In this document: piece by piece, positions 1-8,746 of the stretch
How the letters are laid out: every line of letters begins with the position of its first letter
Position numbering within the stretch: the first letter of the stretch is position 1
Source of the DNA: Rhodospirillaceae bacterium
Lineage (GTDB): Bacteria; Pseudomonadota; Alphaproteobacteria; Puniceispirillales; Puniceispirillaceae
DNA: 25,868 bases
Direction: 5' to 3'
NCBI GenBank assembly: GCA_002731315.1
Contig: PCBG01000002.1
Coordinates: 177,504-203,371, forward strand
Made by a program: the position numbers and the translations under genes
Notes under the pieces: model-generated
What the model saw: the letters and a program-made list of their open reading frames with translations, nothing else
Databases searched by the model: none
Told to the model about the DNA's origin: nothing

Positions 1-423
1 TCCGGCGAAGGCGCGGTGCGGTGCATGGAGCTGGCGCTGGCCGGTTTCAACGGCAAAGCCATTACAGACAGGGTTGACTATATTAATGCCCACGGCACAT
101 CAACGCCGGTTGGTGATGTTAAGGAACTGGATGCGGTGCGTGAAGTATTTGGCCCGCGCGGCTATCTGCCGACCGTGACATCCACAAAGTCATTGACCGG
201 ACATTCACTTGGTGCGACGGGCGTGCAGGAAGCCATCTACACCATGATCATGATGAAGGAGGGCTTCATCGCAGCCTCGGCGAATATCGAGAACCCCGAC
301 CCCGCCATCGGCAACATCCCGGTGCCGTCCGAAAGGGTAGACGGCGCTACGATCAACCTTGCACTCTCGAATTCTTTCGGCTTCGGCGGCACCAACGCCA
401 CCCTTGTCCTGCGGAAGGTTTAA
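1..423 (+). CDS. fabB: 3-oxoacyl-ACP synthase I (FabB), C-terminal part
   Basis: This is the last 140 codons of a beta-ketoacyl-ACP synthase; the 5' end lies outside the window and the frame is open from base 1. The enzyme condenses malonyl-ACP with acyl-ACP in type II fatty acid synthesis, and the FabB branch supports unsaturated fatty acid formation. The visible part carries two of the family's catalytic sites: the His of NAHGTSTPVGD, and the Lys and His of STKSLTGHSLGA. It also has the C-terminal glycine-rich NSFGFGGTNATLV motif. The active-site Cys would lie upstream of the window. The wording SGEGAVRCMELAL and GDVKELDAVREVFG is closer to FabB than FabF. The stop is one base before the fabI start, so the two genes are almost certainly co-transcribed, as in the common fabA-fabB-fabI arrangement of Alphaproteobacteria. 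Confidence 0.96.
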   Translation, partial: SGEGAVRCMELALAGFNGKAITDRVDYINAHGTSTPVGDVKELDAVREVFGPRGYLPTVTSTKSLTGHSLGATGVQEAIYTMIMMKEGFIAASANIENPDPAIGNIPVPSERVDGATINLALSNSFGFGGTNATLVLRKV

Positions 424-424
424 C

Positions 425-1216
425 ATGATGACCGGCCTGCTTGTAGGAAAGCGTGGTCTCATCATGGGGGTTGCGAATGAGCGCTCCAGCGCCTGGGGCA
501 TTGCAGCTGCGGCGGCGCAGCAAGGTGCTGAACTTGCCTTCACTTATCAGATGGAGGGGTTTGGAAAGCGGTTACGACCATTGGCAGAGTCTGTCGGCTC
601 TGATCTGATGGTGGAATGTGATGTGGCGCATGAAGGCGCGGTCAAAGGGGCCTTTGACTGGCTTGCTGGTCATTGGTCGCGCGTTGATTTTGTTGTTCAT
701 GCACTCGCCTTTTCAGACAAGAACGAGCTGAAAGGCGGTTATTTCAACACCAGCCGCCGCAATTTCCATGACACAATGATGGTCTCGGCGTTTTCCTTTA
801 CCGAGGTCGCACAGGCTGCCCGCCAGATGATGCCGGATGGCGGTGCGTTGCTGACACTAAGCTATATCGGTGCACAGCGGATATCACCTAATTATAATGT
901 CATGGGAGTGGCCAAGGCCGCGCTGGAATCATCGGTACGCTATCTGGCGGTTGATCTTGGTGGCCAGAACATACGGGTAAACGCCCTCTCGGCGGGCCCG
1001 ATGAAGACGCTGGCTGGCGCGGCCATCACCGGTGCACGCCATATTTACCGCCATGCCGAAACCGCCGCCCCGCTGGGTCGCAATCCGGATATCAACGAGG
1101 TTGGCCGGTCCGGCCTCTATCTGATATCGGGCCTGTCCTCGGGTGTGACCGGCGAGGTGCATTTTGTCGATGGCGGCTTCAACACCATCGCCACTCCACC
1201 GGAAGACATTGAATAG
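425..1216 (+). CDS. fabI: Enoyl-ACP reductase (NADH), FabI
   Basis: A 263-aa enoyl-[acyl-carrier-protein] reductase, the usual FabI length. It performs the last reduction of each fatty acid elongation cycle. It is a short-chain dehydrogenase/reductase fold with the N-terminal nucleotide-binding segment GLIMGVANERSSAWGIA. The FabI-type active site is visible as Tyr147 (SYIGAQ), Tyr157 and Lys164 in the pattern Y-x6-K (YNVMGVAK). The C-terminal GEVHFVDGGFN is typical of the family. The ATG at 425 was chosen because AAGG at 415-418 sits 6 nt upstream, inside the end of fabB. An ATG at 428 is also possible, and an upstream in-frame start at 359 would overlap fabB without support. FabI is the target of triclosan and isoniazid-type inhibitors; nothing in the sequence indicates resistance. 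Confidence 0.96.
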   Translation: MMTGLLVGKRGLIMGVANERSSAWGIAAAAAQQGAELAFTYQMEGFGKRLRPLAESVGSDLMVECDVAHEGAVKGAFDWLAGHWSRVDFVVHALAFSDKNELKGGYFNTSRRNFHDTMMVSAFSFTEVAQAARQMMPDGGALLTLSYIGAQRISPNYNVMGVAKAALESSVRYLAVDLGGQNIRVNALSAGPMKTLAGAAITGARHIYRHAETAAPLGRNPDINEVGRSGLYLISGLSSGVTGEVHFVDGGFNTIATPPEDIE

Positions 1217-1243
1217 CACCCTGACTGACGGCGAACATCAGGT

Positions 1244-1271
1244 AAAAAAGGGGCAGCCCGAAAGCCGCCCC
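1244..1271 (-). terminator. Intrinsic terminator after pnp (weakly bidirectional)
   Basis: Read on the minus strand, an 8-bp stem (1250-1257 with 1264-1271, one G-U pair, loop of 6) is followed directly by six T residues (A at 1244-1249 on the + strand). It lies 25 nt past the pnp stop. On the + strand the same stem is followed only by GTTTC, so it may also end fabI transcripts, but less efficiently. Confidence 0.85.
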
Positions 1272-1296
1272 GTTTCATATCTAGTGACGGGAAATA

Positions 1297-3408
1297 CTAT
1301 TCAGCACTTTCCACTTCGAGATCGGCACCAGTCTCCTGATCGACGCGCTTCATCGACAGCTTGACCTTGCCACGATCATCAAACCCGATGACCTTGACCT
1401 TGACCATCTCGCCTTCCTTGCAGATGTCGGTGGTCTTTTCAGTCCGGCCATCCTGCAGTTCAGAGATGTGGACTAGACCGTCCTTCGCCCCGAGGAAGTT
1501 TACGAAGGCGCCAAAATCGACAGTCTTCACAACCTTGCCGTTATAGATCACACCCAGCTCGGGCTCGGCCACGATGTCGCGGATGCGCGCAACAGCTGCC
1601 TCACCTGACTCACCGGTGACGGCCGCGACTTTGACGGTGCCATCATCGTCAATATCGATCTTTGCGCCGGTCACTTCGCAGATTTCACGAATGATCTTGC
1701 CGCCTGGACCGATGATGTCGCGTATCTTGTCGACAGGGATCGACAGGGTAGTGATCTTTGGTGCGCTGTCCGCCAGACCGTCACGCGCCGAAGTCAGTGC
1801 CTTCGCCATTTCACCAAGGATATGAATCCGGCCATCCTTCGCCTGATCCAAAGCAATCTGCATAATCTCCGGCGTGATCGATGTGATCTTAATGTCCATC
1901 TGCAGCGAGGTCACGCCCTCTTTCGAGCCGGCAACCTTGAAATCCATATCGCCAAGATGATCCTCATCACCAAGGATGTCCGACAGGACTGCAAAATCAT
2001 TACCTTCCTTGATCAGCCCCATGGCAATACCGGCCACCGGGCGTTCCAAAGGCACACCCGCATCCATCAGTGCCAGCGAACCACCACATACTGTCGCCAT
2101 CGAGGAAGACCCGTTTGATTCGGTGATCTCGGACACAAGGCGGATGGTATATGGGAAATCATCCTTTGCTGGCAGCAGCGGACGAAGTGCGCGCCAGGCC
2201 AGCTTACCATGGCCGATTTCACGGCGTCCCGGTGAGCCGACACGGCCCGCTTCGCCGACCGAATAGGGCGGGAAGTTATAATGCAGCATAAAGTTCGAGC
2301 GGCTCTCGCCAACCAGCGCATCGATGATCTGTTCATCTTGGCCAGTGCCAAGCGTGGCAACAACCATGGCCTGGGTTTCACCACGAGTGAACAGCGACGA
2401 TCCGTGGGCGCGTGGCAGGAAGCCAGCTTCGGACACAATCTGGCGCACCGTCTTGGTGTCGCGCCCGTCAATGCGCTGTCCGGTCTTCAAAATCGACCCG
2501 CGCACAATATCGGCTTCCTTTGCCTTGATCAGGCTGCCCACTAGCACCTGGTCATAATCTTCGCCAAGTTTTTCCTTCACAGCGGTGCGGACCTCGCCAA
2601 GCGCAGTCTGGCGTTCGGTCTTGTCAGCCAGTTTGTAGGCGGCAGCAAACTTATTATCAAAACCGTCAATGGCGGCTCTGATTTCGCCAGTTTCTGACGG
2701 CTCTTCCGGCAGAGCGCGTGGTTCTTTTGCACAGGATTCAGCAAGCTCTATGATCGCATCGATGACTGGCCGCATAGCTTCATGGCCATAATTCACAGCG
2801 CCGAGCATAATCTCTTCGGCCAGCTCCTGCGCTTCTGATTCCACCATCAGAACGCCTTCTTGCGTTCCGGCAACCACCAAATCAAGCGCTGTCTCATCCA
2901 TCTGCGCCACTGTCGGGTTAAGCACATATGCGCCGTCAATCCAGCCGACGCGCGCTGCCGCAATCGGGCCAAAGAACGGCACACCTGACAGGCAGAGCGC
3001 TGCCGAGGCACCAATCATTGCGGCAATATCTGGGTTATTTTCCATGTCATGTGCCAGAACAGTACAGATAACCTGTGTCTCGCATTTGAACGAGGACGGG
3101 AACAGTGGCCGGATTGGCCGGTCAATCAGACGGCTGACAAGGGTTTCATTTTCAGATGGTCGACCTTCGCGTTTGAAGAAGCCTCCCGGGATCTTGCCCG
3201 CGGCGAATGCCTTTTCCTGGTAATTCACCGTCAGAGGAAAGAAATCCTGTCCTGGCCGCGGGCTGTGTGCCGCAACTGCGGTACAGAGTACTGTGGTTTC
3301 GCCAAGGCTGACCATAACGGCGCCGTCGGCCTGACGTGCAACTTTACCTGTTTCCATAACAAGCGGCGTGCCGTTCCAGTCCAGTTCTTTCCGGAAAATC
3401 TTAAACAT
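1297..3408 (-). CDS. pnp: Polyribonucleotide nucleotidyltransferase (PNPase)
   Basis: A 703-aa PNPase, close to the 711 aa of E. coli. It degrades RNA 3' to 5' by phosphorolysis and is a core degradosome exonuclease. Two RNase PH-like domains (about 1-215 and 310-540) flank an alpha-helical linker. The first has the [17 protein letters not shown] substrate loop. The second has the [13 protein letters not shown] phosphate site and the metal/catalytic residues Asp483, Asp489 and Lys491 in [14 protein letters not shown] domain (about 555-612, GPGGK at 567-571) and an S1 domain (about 618-687, ending VKLSMKR) complete the standard architecture. The start ATG is preceded by an AAGAGAC Shine-Dalgarno-like stretch. 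The gene follows rpsO as in most proteobacteria but is separated from it by a terminator and 355 bp. Confidence 0.98.
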   Translation of the reverse strand: MFKIFRKELDWNGTPLVMETGKVARQADGAVMVSLGETTVLCTAVAAHSPRPGQDFFPLTVNYQEKAFAAGKIPGGFFKREGRPSENETLVSRLIDRPIRPLFPSSFKCETQVICTVLAHDMENNPDIAAMIGASAALCLSGVPFFGPIAAARVGWIDGAYVLNPTVAQMDETALDLVVAGTQEGVLMVESEAQELAEEIMLGAVNYGHEAMRPVIDAIIELAESCAKEPRALPEEPSETGEIRAAIDGFDNKFAAAYKLADKTERQTALGEVRTAVKEKLGEDYDQVLVGSLIKAKEADIVRGSILKTGQRIDGRDTKTVRQIVSEAGFLPRAHGSSLFTRGETQAMVVATLGTGQDEQIIDALVGESRSNFMLHYNFPPYSVGEAGRVGSPGRREIGHGKLAWRALRPLLPAKDDFPYTIRLVSEITESNGSSSMATVCGGSLALMDAGVPLERPVAGIAMGLIKEGNDFAVLSDILGDEDHLGDMDFKVAGSKEGVTSLQMDIKITSITPEIMQIALDQAKDGRIHILGEMAKALTSARDGLADSAPKITTLSIPVDKIRDIIGPGGKIIREICEVTGAKIDIDDDGTVKVAAVTGESGEAAVARIRDIVAEPELGVIYNGKVVKTVDFGAFVNFLGAKDGLVHISELQDGRTEKTTDICKEGEMVKVKVIGFDDRGKVKLSMKRVDQETGADLEVESAE

Positions 3409-3763
3409 TGGTTTTATGTCTCTTTCATCATCATCATGCCGGTAGGGACGGGTTCCAAAATAAATGGAGCCGGTGACATTTAACAGTCATGCGGCAAGAG
3501 CAAGCGATGGTTTTGGGGGTATGGCGATCGACGCTCGGTCCGCATCATGATCGTTTGGGCCCCCCTAACATCTCGTCCGGGCCCGGGCTATAGTTTCTAG
3601 TCTTCTTATCTCGGCGATGTTGTGGCACGTGACCCTACAAAATGCAAACAGGAAATGTGGCAACCCGTAGTGGTGATCCGGAGTGAAGTTTCTTTTTTGC
3701 ACTTAAAAGGGCCCGCCACCCGTGGGGCGGCAGGGCGGCATGCAATGTTCGGGTCAGCGCTGC
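3409..3763. other. 355-bp intergenic region / pnp leader, no gene seen
   Basis: This is the only gap above 300 bp. It carries the rpsO terminator at its rpsO end. A 10-bp perfect palindrome (CCGGGCCCGG, 3577-3586) lies near the middle, with a second GGGCCC at 3557-3562 that could pair with it. No open frame in it has a plausible Shine-Dalgarno or recognisable protein, and no tRNA-like cloverleaf was seen. It should contain the pnp promoter and leader. I could not pick a convincing -35/-10 pair; the nearest -10-like strings on the minus strand (TATAGC, TTAAAT) lack a well-spaced partner. In E. coli the pnp leader is the site of PNPase autoregulation with RNase III. Whether that holds here is unknown. 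Confidence 0.6.
3705..3736 (-). terminator. Intrinsic terminator after rpsO
   Basis: A GC-rich hairpin on the minus strand (+ strand 3711-3717 with 3729-3736, then 3719-3721 with 3725-3727, with a one-base bulge and one mismatch) is followed by CCTTTT (A at 3705-3708 on the + strand). It starts about 27 nt past the rpsO stop, so it should end, or partly end, the rimP-to-rpsO transcript. Confidence 0.7.
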
Positions 3764-4033
3764 CTAGCGGCGCAGGCCAAGGCGCGCAATCAACTCCTGA
3801 TAGGCAGACTCCTCACCAGCCTTGATATAATCAAGCAAGTTACGGCGCTGACCCACCATCGACAAAAGGCCGCGGCGAGAGCCAAAATCCTTTTTATGCG
3901 TCTTCAGATGCTCGGTCAAATTCACGATGCGCTCAGTCAAAATAGCAACCTGCACAGCAGCTGAACCTGAGTCATTCTCCGACTTGCCAAATTCCTTGAC
4001 CAGCTCTGCAGTACGTTCACTTGTAATCGACAT
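3764..4033 (-). CDS. rpsO: 30S ribosomal protein S15
   Basis: An 89-aa protein, exactly the standard S15 length. S15 is a primary 16S rRNA binding protein of the small-subunit platform. The family signatures are clear: [14 protein letters not shown] at the start, [22 protein letters not shown] in the first long helices, and the conserved [19 protein letters not shown] loop that contacts rRNA. The ATG at 4033 is fixed by a perfect AAGGAGG five bases upstream. A longer frame to 4087 has no such support and would run into truB. In E. coli S15 represses its own translation; no matching pseudoknot was evident here, but I did not fold the leader. Its neighbour truB ends 50 bp upstream, so rpsO closes the nusA/infB unit. 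Confidence 0.98.
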   Translation of the reverse strand: MSITSERTAELVKEFGKSENDSGSAAVQVAILTERIVNLTEHLKTHKKDFGSRRGLLSMVGQRRNLLDYIKAGEESAYQELIARLGLRR

Positions 4034-4038
4034 CGAAA

Positions 4039-4045
4039 CCTCCTT
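4039..4045 (-). promoter_or_regulatory. Strong Shine-Dalgarno of rpsO
   Basis: AAGGAGG on the minus strand, five bases before ATG 4033. It is the best ribosome binding site in the window and settles the S15 start. Confidence 0.85.
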
Positions 4046-4083
4046 TGGTTTCATCCATATCCACCCTGTTAGACGGCCATGGA

Positions 4084-5022
4084 TCAAAGATTGAACACAC
4101 GCAGCGGCTGCAACTGGCCGGATCGAACCGTTACCAACGCGACAGGCACACTGCCGGCGAGCGCGACGCCGACTTCAGACGCTACGACCGCTGCAAAACG
4201 CGCTTGCGCCGAATGGCCAAGTGCGGGCAGGGTTTGTCCGTGACGGAGTTTTGCTGCCTCTTCCGCCGCAACGGGAACCGCCGGGATGTCGTCCAGCGCA
4301 CTCGTTACAGACTTCAGATGCTCGAAAGCGGCCGAACTATGCTCCAGCCTTTCAAAAAAAGCCAGTGAAATCGCATCTTTCTCGTCAAACGGCCCTACGG
4401 AAAGCCGCCGCAGACGACTGACATGGCCGACAGTACCGGCGGCGAGGGCAATATCACGAGCCAGCGAGCGGATATAGGTACCCTTGCCGCAGGCAACGGT
4501 GAAATCCGCCGAGTCTTCTCTCACCGAATCCAGTTCTAGGCGTTCGATAAAAACGGGTCTCGGGTCAAGCGCTGGCAAGTCCGGCTTACCATCTGCGATG
4601 GCACGGCGCGCCAGATCATAGGCGCGCTCGCCATCCACCTTGATGGCCGAGAAAATTGGCGGACGCTGGTCGATCCTGCCGGTAAATTGTGGCAGTACGG
4701 CCATGATGGAATCGTGGCGAGGCCGCACATCGCTTTCATGAACGATCTCACCCTCACGATCATCCGTCTGCGTCTGTGTACCAAAGGCTAGGGTGAAGCT
4801 ATAGCTCTTGCTGCCCTGCATTGCGAATGAGGTCGTCTTCGTGGCCTCGCCAAAGGCGATGGGCAGGATCCCTGTAGCCAGCGGATCCAACGTCCCGCCA
4901 TGGCCGGCTTTGGCTGCCCGAAACACCCGCTTTACAATACCGACCGCGCGCGAAGAGGTAACGCCCTCTGGTTTGTCGAGAATCACCCAGCCATGGACCG
5001 GGTTGCCGTTTTGCGACACCAT
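4084..5022 (-). CDS. truB: tRNA pseudouridine(55) synthase TruB
   Basis: A 312-aa TruB, near the 314 aa of E. coli. It converts U55 to pseudouridine in the T-loop of tRNAs. The N-terminal [14 protein letters not shown] motif and the active-site block [15 protein letters not shown], with the catalytic nucleophile Asp46, are intact. The [20 protein letters not shown] and [12 protein letters not shown] motifs of the TruB catalytic domain follow. The remaining C-terminal 80 or so residues ([18 protein letters not shown] onward) resemble the small PUA-like tail. It lies 26 bp after rbfA and 50 bp before rpsO, in the classical rbfA-truB-rpsO order. Confidence 0.97.
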   Translation of the reverse strand: MVSQNGNPVHGWVILDKPEGVTSSRAVGIVKRVFRAAKAGHGGTLDPLATGILPIAFGEATKTTSFAMQGSKSYSFTLAFGTQTQTDDREGEIVHESDVRPRHDSIMAVLPQFTGRIDQRPPIFSAIKVDGERAYDLARRAIADGKPDLPALDPRPVFIERLELDSVREDSADFTVACGKGTYIRSLARDIALAAGTVGHVSRLRRLSVGPFDEKDAISLAFFERLEHSSAAFEHLKSVTSALDDIPAVPVAAEEAAKLRHGQTLPALGHSAQARFAAVVASEVGVALAGSVPVALVTVRSGQLQPLRVFNL

Positions 5023-5048
5023 GCGACCTGCCCGCCCCGCCGTCCTGC

Positions 5049-5441
5049 TCAGCTGTCCTGCTGGCGGATATTGTTGAAGACAACATTCAGCCGTGCAGCA
5101 TTTTCAAAACTTTTATCCAGCATGAATTTTAGCTTTGGGACACGGCGCAAATGCACGCGAGCGGCCACTTCACGCTGGATTATCGGCGCCAGGCGGTTCA
5201 GCGCAGGCAACACTATGTCAGCATTTTTTCCACCAAGCGGCATTGTATAGACACGCGCATTCGAAAGATCAGCACTGATCGAAATCTCTGAGATGGTAAT
5301 TGATGAACCTTCAAGATCGGGGTCAAAAAATGTGTCACGCACCAGAATGTCGGACAACGCATGGCGCAGCGTCTCGCCAACGCGCAGTTGTCTCTGGCTC
5401 GGTAGATTTGAGGACACCGACCGCCGGGATTTTCCAGCCAT
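5049..5441 (-). CDS. rbfA: 30S ribosome-binding factor A
   Basis: A 130-aa RbfA, a late 30S maturation factor with a KH-like fold that binds near the 5' end of 16S rRNA. Family landmarks are SQRQLRVGETLRHALSDIL at the start, the central ITISEISISADLSNARVYTMPLG strand region, and the C-terminal RVPKLKFMLDKSFENAARL stretch. The ATG at 5441 has GGAG about 8 nt upstream. It is 33 bp after infB and 26 bp before truB, as expected for the infB-rbfA-truB series. Confidence 0.97.
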   Translation of the reverse strand: MAGKSRRSVSSNLPSQRQLRVGETLRHALSDILVRDTFFDPDLEGSSITISEISISADLSNARVYTMPLGGKNADIVLPALNRLAPIIQREVAARVHLRRVPKLKFMLDKSFENAARLNVVFNNIRQQDS

Positions 5442-5474
5442 AGCCTTTTCTCCGCTTGCAGGATTCGGCGATGA

Positions 5475-8057
5475 TCAGTCGAGCGTGCGGGCGACCTCGC
5501 GAAGCTCAAAACACTCAATCATATCACCTTCCTGAATGTCCGAATAATTCTCGAATCCCATGCCGCATTCGAACCCTTCACGCACGTCCTTGACCTCTTC
5601 CTTGAAGCGCTTGAGCGTCTTCAGCGATCCTTCATGGATCACAACATTATCTCGCAGCAAACGTACCTTGCAGCCCCGCTTGATGACACCCTCGGTCACA
5701 TAGCAACCAGCAACCTTGCCAACCTTCGAGACGCCGAATACCTGGCGGATCTCAGCATAACCAATAAAGTCCTCTTGCGTATCTGGGCTGAGAAGACCGC
5801 CCATCGCTGCCTTCACCTCGTCAATCAGTTCATAAATGATCGAGTGATAGCGAATTTCGACACCGTCGCGCTTGGCAAGATCACGGGCCTGCGGAATAGC
5901 ACGCACGTTGAAGCCTATAACAATGGCATTCGAGGCACTGGACAGCGAGATATCCGATTCGCTAATCGCGCCAACGCCGGATGACAGTATCCGTACCTTC
6001 ACATGCTCTGTGCCCAGCTTTTCAAGTGCCACACGGATCGCCTCCAGCGAGCCATGAACATCGGTCTTAATCACAACCGGCAGTTCCTCGGCCTCACCAG
6101 CCGCAATCGCCGATAGCATTTGCTCGACCGATCCGCGCGCACCGCGGGCAGCCTCGCGTTCCTTGATCTGACGTGTACGGTACTCGGCAATTTCACGTGC
6201 GCGGGCTTCGGTTTCGACGACGACACACGGATCACCCGCCATCGGAGTGCCATTCAAGCCGAGGATTTCCACGGGTTGTCCCGGCAATGCCATTTTCAAT
6301 GTCTTGCCGCGATCATCAAGAAGTGCACGCACACGGCCGCTTTCGGCACCAATGACAAAAATATCACCCTGCTTAAGTGTTCCCCGCTGCACCAGCAACG
6401 TTGCCACAGACCCCCGGCCTCGCTCGACCTTGGCTTCTACCACTACGCCGGTAGCCGCGCGGTCTGGATTAGCCGTCAGCTCGAGAAGCTCGGCCTGAAG
6501 CATGATCGCTTCTTCCAGCTTATCAAGGCCCTGGCCAGTGATCGCCGACACATCAACACAAAGCACATCACCGCCAAAATCCTCAGTAATAATTTCATGC
6601 TGCAGAAGATCATTGCGCACCCGTTTCGGGTCTGCCTCTGGTTTATCGCATTTGTTGGCCGCGACAATCACCGGGCAGCCGGCAGCCTTGGCATGATTGA
6701 TTGCCTCGACCGTTTGCATCATCACCGAATCATCGGCCGCCACCACAAGAATGACGATATCAGTGATATTGGCACCGCGTGACCGCATTTCGGTAAAGGC
6801 CTCATGGCCGGGCGTATCGATAAAGGTGATCAGATTTCCTAAAGCAGTATTGATCTGATAGGCGCCGATATGCTGGGTGATGCCGCCCGATTCTCCGGCT
6901 GCAACATCAGAACGGCGGATGGCATCGAGAAGGCTAGTCTTTCCGTGATCGACATGCCCCATAACCGTGACGACCGGCGGCCGCGGCTTCAGGCTGGCTT
7001 CATCATCATCTGCCCCTTCGAGACCGCTTTCAACATCCGATTCTGATACACGCTGTGCGCGGTGGCCAAGCTCCTGTGCAATCAGTTCGGCGGTTTCACC
7101 GTCAACTGTCTGCGTCGCGGTAGCCATGACGCCAAGCTTCATCAACTCCTTCACCACATCAGCCGTCTGCTCGGCCATGCGGTTGGCTAGTTCGGTGACA
7201 GAAATGGTATCCGGAATAATCACATCGCGGACCTGCTTAATCTGCGGCTGGTCATCACGCATTCGTGCCTTTTCCCGCTGGCGGCGCACCGATGCGAGCG
7301 AGCGCTGGCGGCGCTGTTCGTCACCCGAAAGCGCTTGCGTGATGGTCATCTTGCCAGACTGGCGACGGCCGGGTCCATCACGACGGGCGGGCGCCGGGCG
7401 CCGTGCCGGTGTGTCATCTATCTGACGGCGGCGACGGTTGACAGGTTCACTTGCAGCATCACCGGGCGCTCGTGCCGTCGAAGCGGCAGGGTCCGCAGTT
7501 GCCCGGCGCGCCGTTGCCTCGGAATGTTTGCGCACCTCATCCTCACGCCGGCGTTCCTCGGCGGCTTCAATCTCTCTCAGTTCGGCAAGTTCGGCTTCAC
7601 GACGCGCGCTGACCGGGTCCAGAGATTCGGCGACCGGCGCTTCCAACGGCGCGACCGCATCTTCTACAGACGCACCTCCGACGGCAGGGGTGTCTTGAGC
7701 ACTGCCGATGTCATCGGTAACTGCCGAACCCAGTACCTGTGCATCCGGTTTCCGCAGGCCTTCCTGCAGGGCGCGAACACGGGCAGCGCGCTCCTGTGCT
7801 GTCAGTTTGTCATCGGGCTCGGCCGGTGCCGGCTGGGCAGGTGCCGGTTGTGGGATCGATGCGGCAGGCTCAGCACCAGGTGTTGTGAGCGTCCGATGCG
7901 GCGCGGCAGGTGCGCGCTTGCGACGAACCTCAACCTGAACGGTGCGGCGCGCTCCCCCTGTGGCGCCTGCGCGCATCTGTCCGGCGTCAACACCGCCAAG
8001 GGTCAGCTTGCTGCCCGACAGGCTGAGTTTTTTTGATTTGCCGCTATCGTCACTCAT
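5475..8057 (-). CDS. infB: Translation initiation factor IF-2
   Basis: An 860-aa IF-2, the GTPase that places initiator tRNA on the 30S subunit and promotes 50S joining. The first 235 or so residues are Ala/Pro/Arg-rich, charged and low in complexity, as in other alphaproteobacterial IF-2 proteins. An IF2-N domain follows (about 278-335). The G domain shows G1 GHVDHGKT (367-374), G2 GITQH (392-396), G3 DTPGH (414-418), G4 NKCD (468-471) and a G5-like SAITG. Domains II to IV complete the protein, including the C-terminal [19 protein letters not shown] block that leads into fMet-tRNA binding. The SD is AGGAAAGGG just upstream of the ATG. No internal truncation or frameshift is visible. Confidence 0.98.
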   Translation of the reverse strand: MSDDSGKSKKLSLSGSKLTLGGVDAGQMRAGATGGARRTVQVEVRRKRAPAAPHRTLTTPGAEPAASIPQPAPAQPAPAEPDDKLTAQERAARVRALQEGLRKPDAQVLGSAVTDDIGSAQDTPAVGGASVEDAVAPLEAPVAESLDPVSARREAELAELREIEAAEERRREDEVRKHSEATARRATADPAASTARAPGDAASEPVNRRRRQIDDTPARRPAPARRDGPGRRQSGKMTITQALSGDEQRRQRSLASVRRQREKARMRDDQPQIKQVRDVIIPDTISVTELANRMAEQTADVVKELMKLGVMATATQTVDGETAELIAQELGHRAQRVSESDVESGLEGADDDEASLKPRPPVVTVMGHVDHGKTSLLDAIRRSDVAAGESGGITQHIGAYQINTALGNLITFIDTPGHEAFTEMRSRGANITDIVILVVAADDSVMMQTVEAINHAKAAGCPVIVAANKCDKPEADPKRVRNDLLQHEIITEDFGGDVLCVDVSAITGQGLDKLEEAIMLQAELLELTANPDRAATGVVVEAKVERGRGSVATLLVQRGTLKQGDIFVIGAESGRVRALLDDRGKTLKMALPGQPVEILGLNGTPMAGDPCVVVETEARAREIAEYRTRQIKEREAARGARGSVEQMLSAIAAGEAEELPVVIKTDVHGSLEAIRVALEKLGTEHVKVRILSSGVGAISESDISLSSASNAIVIGFNVRAIPQARDLAKRDGVEIRYHSIIYELIDEVKAAMGGLLSPDTQEDFIGYAEIRQVFGVSKVGKVAGCYVTEGVIKRGCKVRLLRDNVVIHEGSLKTLKRFKEEVKDVREGFECGMGFENYSDIQEGDMIECFELREVARTLD

Positions 8058-8147
8058 TGTGAACCCTTTCCTGACCGGAACCCCTGACTATCCTAGCATT
8101 TCTGCCGACAGGTGTCCGACCCTTTTGCGCTCGGTGATACACCGATA

Positions 8148-8726
8148 TCACCTCACATGACAAGCCGAAGTGGCATAAAACCTTTCCAGCCGCATAAGTT
8201 CAAAACGCAGTTTTTCCGCCATCTTTTGCGCTTTGCCACCACGGATGGCGGCAAAAGCAAGGCTCGGTCGGCCACAAATGTGTCCTAGCGCTTCAGAATC
8301 AAACGTGCGGCTTGTCCAGGTAACTTCCAGACGCGAGGACAGTTTTCTGAATTCACGTTCTGAGGCATCCGGCGCCGCAAGAAGCCCTTCAAAACCGCCC
8401 TCGGCCAACAATTTGCCAGCGCCGCCAATCAGCGCCCCGGAGCGGCGGGCCATGGATGCCGTTGCCATTGCACGCATTCGCATCAATTGGCCCACCTGTT
8501 CAAGCGTGGACTCAATATCATCAAACTTCGCGTCGATGGAACGTCTGAGCAATCCACGATCAGCCACGCGGCGCAGCGCCACGGCACTATTAGTAACCCA
8601 GACCCCACGGCCCGGCAGCTTTTCTGCAAGATCGACGACAGCCACACCGTCTGGTCCGGATACAATCCGGATCAGCTGGTCACGCGGAAGGGTGCTTCCG
8701 GTAACAATGCAGGTTCGGTCTGCCAT
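8148..8726 (-). CDS. ylxR: YlxR-family (DUF448) RNA-binding protein
   Basis: A 192-aa protein between nusA and infB, the usual place for YlxR. The N-terminal DUF448 domain (about 1-75) starts DRTCIVTGSTLPRDQLIRIV and continues with AEKLPGRGVWV, both typical. A second domain (about 95-190) with RRSGALIGGAGKLLAEGGFE resembles the L7Ae/YlxQ-like half often fused to DUF448 in Alphaproteobacteria. YlxR family members bind RNA; in Bacillus the homologue has been linked to RNase P. The ATG at 8726 was preferred because the family begins here. A frame extending 28 codons further would run into nusA. It starts 20 bp after the nusA stop. Confidence 0.85.
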   Translation of the reverse strand: MADRTCIVTGSTLPRDQLIRIVSGPDGVAVVDLAEKLPGRGVWVTNSAVALRRVADRGLLRRSIDAKFDDIESTLEQVGQLMRMRAMATASMARRSGALIGGAGKLLAEGGFEGLLAAPDASEREFRKLSSRLEVTWTSRTFDSEALGHICGRPSLAFAAIRGGKAQKMAEKLRFELMRLERFYATSACHVR

Positions 8727-8746
8727 GCGCGATCCCACCCATCGTC

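Noticed and set aside
3049..3483. + strand frame overlapping the 5' end of pnp and its leader
   Set aside because: Most of it lies antisense to conserved PNPase sequence. The part in the gap has no independent support.
6120..6782. Open frame of 220 codons on the + strand opposite the IF-2 GTPase domain
   Set aside because: It overlaps highly conserved coding sequence on the other strand, has a His/Cys-rich composition with no recognisable motif, and no ribosome binding site.
7335..8036. Open frame of 233 codons on the + strand opposite infB
   Set aside because: It is antisense to the GC-rich N-terminal part of IF-2, shows no family motif and no Shine-Dalgarno, and is Arg/Cys-rich as expected of a shadow frame.
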